Shown piece by piece: positions 57,257 through 64,000 of a stretch of 64,000 nt of DNA (positions within the stretch are counted from its first letter, which is position 1; every line of letters starts with the position of its first letter). Origin of the DNA: Cristatella mucedo. Taxonomy: Eukaryota > Bryozoa > Phylactolaemata > Cristatellidae. The position numbers were made by a program, and so were the translations under genes. The stretch spans positions 509,501 to 573,500 of the forward strand of contig WPIO01000104.1 of assembly GCA_009760855.2 (NCBI GenBank). The letters are read 5' to 3'. Below the pieces are notes generated by a model that was not told where the DNA came from, ran no database searches, and saw nothing but the letters and a program-made list of their open reading frames with translations.

Positions 57257-58982
57257 CCATGCTAGTTATGGGCAAACCAAGTGCGATTCAGAAATTGGAA
57301 AGGCTAGCGCTCAAAGTCGGCTCTGCCAGCATATCTCCTGATGAACCTGCACGAAATCTAGGTGTCATGTTCCGAAGTGACCTTTCATTTAGACGACCTC
57401 ATCAGCTCCATAGGTCAAGTCTGCTTACTTTCAGCTAATTTCTGCCAACATTGCTAAAATTCGGGCTTGTTTAGACAGGGATACTAAATCTAAATTGGTC
57501 CATGTATTTGTGGCATCCCGTCTTGATTTCTATAACTCACTGCTTTCTGGCCTACCAGCACGTGCAATCAGGCGCTTACATCTGGTGCAAAACTCTGCAG
57601 CTAGGCTTGTCTGTCGCGAGCGTCGCAGTCGCCACATCACACCGCTTCTCGCCGACCTGCACTGCCTCCCAGTTAAGCAACGCATCGACTTCAAGGTTTT
57701 GTCATCCACTGTTAGCTCCCTCCATTCTTTGGCTCCAGCCTATAATAATAATAATTCACTTGATAAAGCACCCTCAGAGAACTTAATCTCTCTCTAGGCG
57801 CTTTACATTTGCTGTAAAGTGAAATGCAATTGAATGGTAAGTAAAATCATGCTTGAAAAACAAACGAAATGAATAATATGGTTAGGGGTGACATGCACAG
57901 GGTCAGCATGCAAATGTGGTTAGTGGCAGCACGCACAGTGTCAGCACGCATAAGCACATCAAGGACGAATCACAGGGACCCACTAAATGCTGTCCTAAAT
58001 AGGTGTGTTTTTAGGTTCCTTTTAAATGTGGTCAGGTCAGGGGATGTTCTGACGCTGGTCGGGAGGGAGTTCCAGGCTTTGGGAGCATACGAACTAAATG
58101 CACGGTCTCCAAAGGATTTGAGGTTTGTACGAGGTATTTCTAGACTGTTGGATTCCGAAAAGCGGGTGGTACGATGCTTGGCCTGATGGGGGAGTATATC
58201 TGACAGATAGGCTGGAGCCATAGAATGAAGGAACCTAAAAGTGAGCGACAAAACCTTGAAGTCAATCCGTTGCTTGACTGGTAGCCAGTGCAGGTCGGCG
58301 AGAAGTGGAGTAATGTGGCAACTGCGACGCTCACGACAGACAAGCCTAGCTGCAGAGTTTTGCACCAGCTGCAATCGCCTGATCGCACATGCTGGTAGGC
58401 CAGTAAGCAGTGAGTTGCAGAAGTCGAGACGGCATGTCACGAATGCATGGACCAACTTAGATGTGGTATCTTTATCTAAACAAGCCCGAATTTTAGCAAT
58501 GTTATGAAGCATCAGATCTACTCCCCTACCTGGCTAAGTATCATTCCGCCCGCTTTTCGAAATCTAACCGTTTACCCATACTTTATGCAAATCTAAAATC
58601 CTTTGGAGACCACGCCTTTAGGTCGTATGCTCCCAAAGCCTGGAACTCACTCCCGATATGGGTCACGACATCTCCTGACTTGTCCATATTTTAAAAGAAA
58701 CGAAAAACGCATCTATTTACGACAGCATTTAGTGGGTTCCTGTGATTTGTCCTTTATGTGCTTATGCGTGCTGACACTGTGCATGCCACTAACCACATTT
58801 GGATGCTGACCCTGTGCATGTCACCCCAAACCATGTTGTTCTTGTTATTTATCGAGCATGCTACCACCAACCGTTCAATCGTGATTCATTTGCAGCTGAA
58901 ATAAAGGGCCTAGATAGAGACTGAGTTCTCTGAGGGTGCTTTATCAAGTGTATTATTATTATTATTAATATTATTATTATTA
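57257..58982 (+). mobile_element. Older LINE-A copy split by a nested insertion
   Basis: Left half 57257-57741 reads MLVMGKPSAIQKLERLALKV to SLHSLAPAY. The right half from 58514 resumes (SDLLPYLAKYHSARFSKSN ... [19 protein letters not shown]) and ends with hairpin and (TTA)n at about 58982. Several stops and frameshifts are present. Confidence 0.8.
57742..58513 (-). mobile_element. LINE-A copy nested inside another LINE-A
   Basis: The tail (AAT)n is at 57742-57755 and the hairpin follows. An intact 180-codon frame (58512-57970) covers LHNIAKIRACLDKDTTSKLV to FRTAFSGSL. It interrupts the older plus-strand copy, which resumes at 58514. Nearly identical to the 43-44 kb copy, so it is a young insertion. 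Confidence 0.85.
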
Positions 58983-58984
58983 TG

Positions 58985-59125
58985 CTAGCCCAGGAGGCAA
59001 AGTACACGCTATGCACAACCGAGATCGCATGTTCGAATCCTGCAGTGAGCGATCCTTTATTGCCAATTGCAAGCGGTTGTGATAGTCGCTATTAAGGCTC
59101 CTCTGGCGCTATTTAATAATTCAAT
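58985..59125 (+). mobile_element. SINE-B copy
   Basis: tgctagcccaggaggcaaag head, box B atgttcgaatcctg at 59031-59044, then gccaattgcaagcggttgtg and taaggctcctctggcgctat. Sits directly after a LINE-A tail. Confidence 0.65.
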
Positions 59126-59585
59126 ATAATAATTTATAAATAATAATTCGTAGTCGACCAGGTGAATGATCAGTACGATAAAGAAGCCCCCCAGCGGAGC
59201 GTTCTGGCGCTTTCGGCTTGGAAATTGCCGTTGTCCGTGAGCAAAGACGCTACGCGAGTTTATGCGGTTTGAGCAAATATCTTAACGGCCACCCGTCATC
59301 CGGCTGATTTTTTTTAGTACCCTCGAGTCCTGCTTGGCGGGGGGGGATACGAGGTCCTCGATCTAGTGAGTTGCTCGCTCTTCACGATTCAGGTCGTGCA
59401 AGTTCAGTTTCGACAGCGAACCGATCATTTCTTTTTGTTGCCCACTGCAGACGGGAGTGATAGCCGCCAAGACTCTTTTGTCGCCATAGAAACTCTGCGG
59501 CCGTTTTCGAAACGTGGCTGCTGAATCAGCTGACTGTCACTCTGCCGCTGACTCGCCGATTGCCAGAGGCGGAGCCAATGGGGCA

Positions 59586-59762
<177 letters not shown>

Positions 59763-60857
59763 GACGTGTGCGTGCGACGTGTCGCACGTCACCACCTCGT
59801 CCAGGCTGTTGACAGCGTGGGCGGCATGCCCTCGTCATTCGAGGAGCGCTCACCGTACCTGAGTCGAGCCGCATTCAGCACTGAGGAAACAGGGTCAGCT
59901 CAGCCTCGCTATGAGCGGATGCGCGGTGGTGCCTATAGCGTCTCTCCTGCCCCATCTCGCTGGCCGCCTCGGACGTCCTGGTGGTCTCAACTGACCCCGA
60001 CGAGATGGAGCACTCATTCGTGCCGCGATCCTTTGCCTCAAAATGCCTCAATGACAAACTTTAAATCCTTGGGAGGCCTGCAGTTCTTATGCACCCACGT
60101 GCCTGGGGCTCTCTGTGCTGACTGACACCGCGACGCCTCCAGACGCTTGATTACATTTCAAGCCAGGCTAAATCCCGCCTTTTTGTCAGCCTAAACTTCA
60201 TCGAGTGGAACTTCGTCCAGGTCAACTTCGTCGTCACGTGATTAGTCGTGTCTCCAGCATGAATGCTATCCCTAATCCGTTGAGATGCTGTCTCACCAGG
60301 CGCCTGCGTGAAGTGCCGAGACGGAGGCTTAGTTTTCTTTGGACTCCTTAATGTAATTACAATTTCCTGACCACCCCTGATGAATGAATCCATCACTTCT
60401 GAGACTATTATTCGCTAAATATTGCCTCACTAGTCAGTCACGTCAATCTCATCTCTGCTTTTTTAGATATCGGAGTGCGGGTCTCCTAAATACCGGAAGA
60501 GAGGGAGAGTCGCTGCGAGAGCCTCTGTGCGCGCCGCCGCGCACTTTCTGTTGAGGTTTGGGCCAAGTGTGCGCAGATATGCTTTACAAACTGTGCGTCG
60601 CCCGACCTTTGAACGCTGGACATTTTTGCGACATGTTTACTCTGTCGAGTATCCAGTTACTGCGAGCGAGCACGCGCCGAACCGCCGCGCCACCTTCCGA
60701 TTCACTCCAGAGCCAAGTTCGACGAGCAGGGAAAAACGCGGTTCGGCGCGAACGCAGCTCCGAGATAACCTGCAATTCCCGTCCGGCAGATCGTCCGCCG
60801 ATGCGATTGTTCCGATTGCCTCTGAATCTGTATCGCTCTCCGATTTAATGTTCCTTC

Positions 60858-60903
60858 GTTTGAGCGCTTCAGCGCGCGTGCGTGCCTACGGAAGCGCTCA
60901 AAC
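60858..60903. repeat. 13-bp inverted repeat
   Basis: gtttgagcgcttc and gaagcgctcaaac separated by 20 bases, a perfect stem. Confidence 0.85.
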
Positions 60904-61365
60904 ACGCAGTCGCCAGCCGTACGATCGCTTCCTTTCTACACGCGCACGAAAAGTGCCCGGAAAGAGACGAGCGCTCCCTTAGCGCGCCACGACATCACCA
61001 TTATGGTTTCGATTGCTTGGAATGATTCGCAGGCGCCGCTACACGCCGGGCTCGCTCGCCTCGACCGTGACCTCGACTCGCCCTCCGCCGTGCCATCCCG
61101 GCGCTCCGCCCCCCCCCCCCGCGTGACCTCAATGCGCTCGACCGACCTACAGCGGGAGCCCTGCGGCGCCGGCCCGCCAGCGAACGAGTCCTATCCCGCC
61201 GCCGGAGAGGAAGCGTCCAGTAAGCGGAGGGCGGCATCTCGGCGCAAACGACGCTCTCCGAGTCTGTCGCCGCTCGCCCGCCGCCTCCTCACCGGCGGCC
61301 GGCGCAGTCGCCCGTCGCCGGTCGCCTTCCCTTCCCGCGACCGGCGGCAGCGGCTTACCTGCGAC

Positions 61366-61436
61366 GTAGCGGCGACTACGCTCTTCACGCGTCCGACGCC
61401 GGCTGCGGCGGCTCTGCGACGCGTAGTCGCCGCTAC
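61366..61436. repeat. 16-bp inverted repeat
   Basis: gtagcggcgactacgc (61366-61381) and gcgtagtcgccgctac (61421-61436) are perfect reverse complements, with a 39-base spacer. Confidence 0.88.
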
Positions 61437-62739
61437 TCCGCTACCCGAGCGCGTCCGGTCTGGCCTCGAGCCGCCGCCGCGGCAGCTTCCCGTTAGGACG
61501 CGGCTAGGTAGGCGCCGGAAGCGGACTGCCAGCTCAGCGAACGAGTCCCGGATGTGCCGCCGCCAAGCGATATCGACCGCCTTCTAAAATAAACCAGAAA
61601 AGACTAGTGCGATCGTGCTACCTGCCCCCACCTAAAGTGCGTACTCCGCCGCTATCCCGGGGTCAAGTGCCTCCCTGTAAATTGGCGCTGAACCGTAATC
61701 CGATTAGCATCCGCGGCTCAGAGACGGGCCCCCGATCTCTGTAAAGTAGAGGTCAACCGATTCGGCCGGCTCATTTATTTAGCGTGCTGAGGAGCCTTTG
61801 TGGCCTTCACCTCGCTTACAGCGGGCAGGCGTGAAAGCTACGCTACGCGCGGTTGCGGCGAGGGATGAGTTCAGCAGCCTCTACCACGCGTTCGTAACAA
61901 TCAGACGGTCGTGCGTTTGCAGCAAACGTCGAGGGCCGACGCGTGCGGGTGATGCTTCCGAGACCGTAGCGTACTGATACCGCACTACATTGGCCGGGCG
62001 TTATTCTGGGGCGGGCGGTGTACGGGCGGATTCTCGCCCCTCTCTCGAAACTACGAGCTGCGCGACGTAACCAATGCCCCGTCGCACGCCTCCGCCGTAA
62101 GTGGCAGCCCCGTCGCACAGGCCAAGGCACGGCCATTCGAGGATAAAACACTGCGTCGGACTGCTTCGAAAAGAGGCCGCGATGTTACATCGGTACACGA
62201 AGGGGTCAAGGCAGCAGTGGTCCCCTGTGCTGCGTGAATAGCGTCTCGTCTTGACTACTTTGGTGTCTAACGGCCGGCAGTTACACGAGCAGTGTAGTAG
62301 TCGCCAACCTACGCCGACCAATATGACCTCGCTTTTATTTTAAATAGTATACATTCTCCTTTGCTAATGTACTCATGGACAGGAACACACCGAAACCTAT
62401 CGCACTCGACGGAAGTTTGGGAGATGCGGAAGTGGTTTCAAGTCGGCACAGCGACCCCAACTAGTTTCTAGCTTTCGACGTTTCTCGGCGGCGAGATTTG
62501 TCGGCTGCTTGCTGGCTACCCAAGACGTCTGCATGCGCACGATAAATGAAGCGTCCCGGTAAGTTTGAGGGTATAGATACTTGCATAGATAGAATGAAGG
62601 ACTTGAGATGGAGCCAGAAATAGACGGACCGCTACCCCAATAGACTGTTGCTTTGCTATAGCATCCTGTCGCGGCCTGGCCGGCAGTGTGTGCTGCACTG
62701 TTTTTTCATATTTATTTAAAGATCTCTCAACCACTGTGC

Positions 62740-63093
62740 ATGAAGTTTCCATTGTTGCGTTCGGTACTCTTATTCGCTGCGGGATATATGTTCTCGATAC
62801 TGCATGCGAGTGCGAGCGTAATCTTTACCGCGATCACCAGCGTCGTCGCCGGCAGTTCAGCCGTGCAAGCCATGCGTCTTTGGGCAGCCAGATGGATCGC
62901 AGCCTTGGCTGTAGCCTGTTCCCTTGAATCACGGGTGGCCGTTCATATTTACGCCTTTCCGTTTGCCATGCCCAATGCACCTGCAGCCTCGTGTGGCTCG
63001 TGCCACAGCTGTTGGCTTGAGCAGCACAAGCGTCCTTCCGATGTGCGTACGTCGTCCATCGCATTGATACGAGCGGCTCGTCATCTAGGATAG
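62740..63093 (+). CDS. Possible small hydrophobic protein (weak)
   Basis: 117 codons from ATG at 62740. The N-terminus MKFPLLRSVLLFAAGYMFS resembles a signal anchor, followed by another hydrophobic stretch and a C-x-x-C-x-x-C motif (ASCGSCHSCW). Not a recognised family. No codon-use or splice evidence, and chance is quite possible. Confidence 0.2.
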   Translation: MKFPLLRSVLLFAAGYMFSILHASASVIFTAITSVVAGSSAVQAMRLWAARWIAALAVACSLESRVAVHIYAFPFAMPNAPAASCGSCHSCWLEQHKRPSDVRTSSIALIRAARHLG

Positions 63094-64000
63094 TGAGAAA
63101 TATTGAGGCAGACAGACAGGCGTAGAGAAGTCTCGTGCTGCTGCTGCCCCACGCGTGCGTAATTTTTAAGCTCTCTGACCTAGGCTGGCTGTTTGGCTAC
63201 TTGCCGTCGTCGCGTGAGCGACTGTCGTTCGAATTCGCGAATGGTCCGAGTATGTTTGGCCTACGCTGACAGGTATTTTCTCTGAATTGACGAGCAGTAT
63301 CTTCGCAGAAATTAAAGCGATCGCATGATGGTTGAGGCTACCCCTGTTATAACAGTATACTCGTGGCATACTCGTACTCGTAGCCTGAGGGAATTCAATC
63401 TTTCTCTAGACCCTTTGCATGAGCTGAAAGGAAGCCGCATAACCGTTTAGTGACAATAATAGCATGCACACTTGTGGCACGCATTGAGCATATAGAGGAC
63501 GAATCACGTGGATGAAGCATGTGCTGAGAGGTGCTTTAGTTTTGATTCAAGTGTCTCAAACTTGTGGCATGGCGTAATGTCAGTCAGTAGCGAGTACCGA
63601 GCATTAGGCAGGTGCATGAGAACCGAGACGACGAGGTCTCGAAAGGATCCGATGAGTTTGGCTTCGAGGCACAGCTCAGCAGCCAGAGTAGCACGTGAGC
63701 AGGGGATGCAAGAGAATAATTATAATAATAATAATGCACTTGAAAATCTGAAGAGCTAATGGTAGGTAATGTTAGCCTGAGCGAGAATGGGAAGACCCGA
63801 AGAGAATGAGGAACGAGACCAGGAAGTTCGATGTGGTTCCAGTGCGGGTTAGATAGAATGTGTGGTAATATGGTAGTTGTGACCGCAGCAACATTATAGA
63901 GGTTTTCTGCCCTCGGTAGGAAAGTCATGACAGTGGGAGGCCGCGAGTACTCGTGCTGGCTTCACTGTTGTTTTTTCTTACCAATGTGCATGCAAACTTG

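Noticed and set aside
61003-61587. 194-codon plus-strand frame
   Set aside because: Low-complexity Arg/Ser/Pro composition in a GC block, no family match.

Overview
The window looks like nuclear DNA of an invertebrate metazoan. Its genes are split by spliceosomal introns. One encodes a collagen/EGF matrix protein. Non-LTR retrotransposons, tRNA-derived SINEs and long microsatellites fill most of the space between exons. I cannot name the taxon from sequence alone; no rRNA, prokaryotic operon, CRISPR array or phage gene is visible. Coding exons were found by translating both strands, matching protein-family motifs and joining GT/AG sites whose phases agree. || Layout. 1-7.4 kb (+): the 3' half (five exons) of a succinate-semialdehyde dehydrogenase (SSADH, ALDH5A1-type) gene whose 5' half lies left of the window. 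10.3-21.9 kb (-): a second SSADH gene, with eleven exons recognised from the N-terminal domain to the stop codon. The two genes converge tail to tail, about 3 kb apart, and share every comparable intron position and phase, so they are DNA-level duplicates. 27.0-31.3 kb (-): a secreted or matrix-type protein with a short collagen triple helix followed by EGF and calcium-binding EGF modules, all joined by phase-1 introns. 37.7-54 kb: four single-exon GNAT acetyltransferase genes of the invertebrate arylalkylamine N-acetyltransferase-like type (two +, two -) in CpG-rich islands. || Mobile DNA. One CR1/L2-type LINE family (called LINE-A here) is present in more than a dozen copies. They share a 3' hairpin followed by a (TTA)n tail; the longest copy carries a reverse transcriptase spoiled by one stop codon. 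One copy is nested inside another. A second LINE family (LINE-B) ends in TTACA-type repeats. Two tRNA-derived SINE families are present. The 3' end of SINE-A copies the LINE-A hairpin, which suggests a LINE/SINE partnership. SINE-B contains a hairpin with a compensatory base change. Long (CA)n, (GA)n, (TC)n and (TA)n tracts, a 43-bp tandem array and several strong inverted repeats complete the picture. || The genes do not form one pathway. SSADH oxidises succinate semialdehyde in the GABA shunt, and AANAT-like GNATs acetylate amines, so both touch neurotransmitter or amine turnover. That link is loose and is inference. The most notable signals are the active-site differences between the SSADH duplicates, the GNAT cluster and the LINE/SINE shared hairpin.
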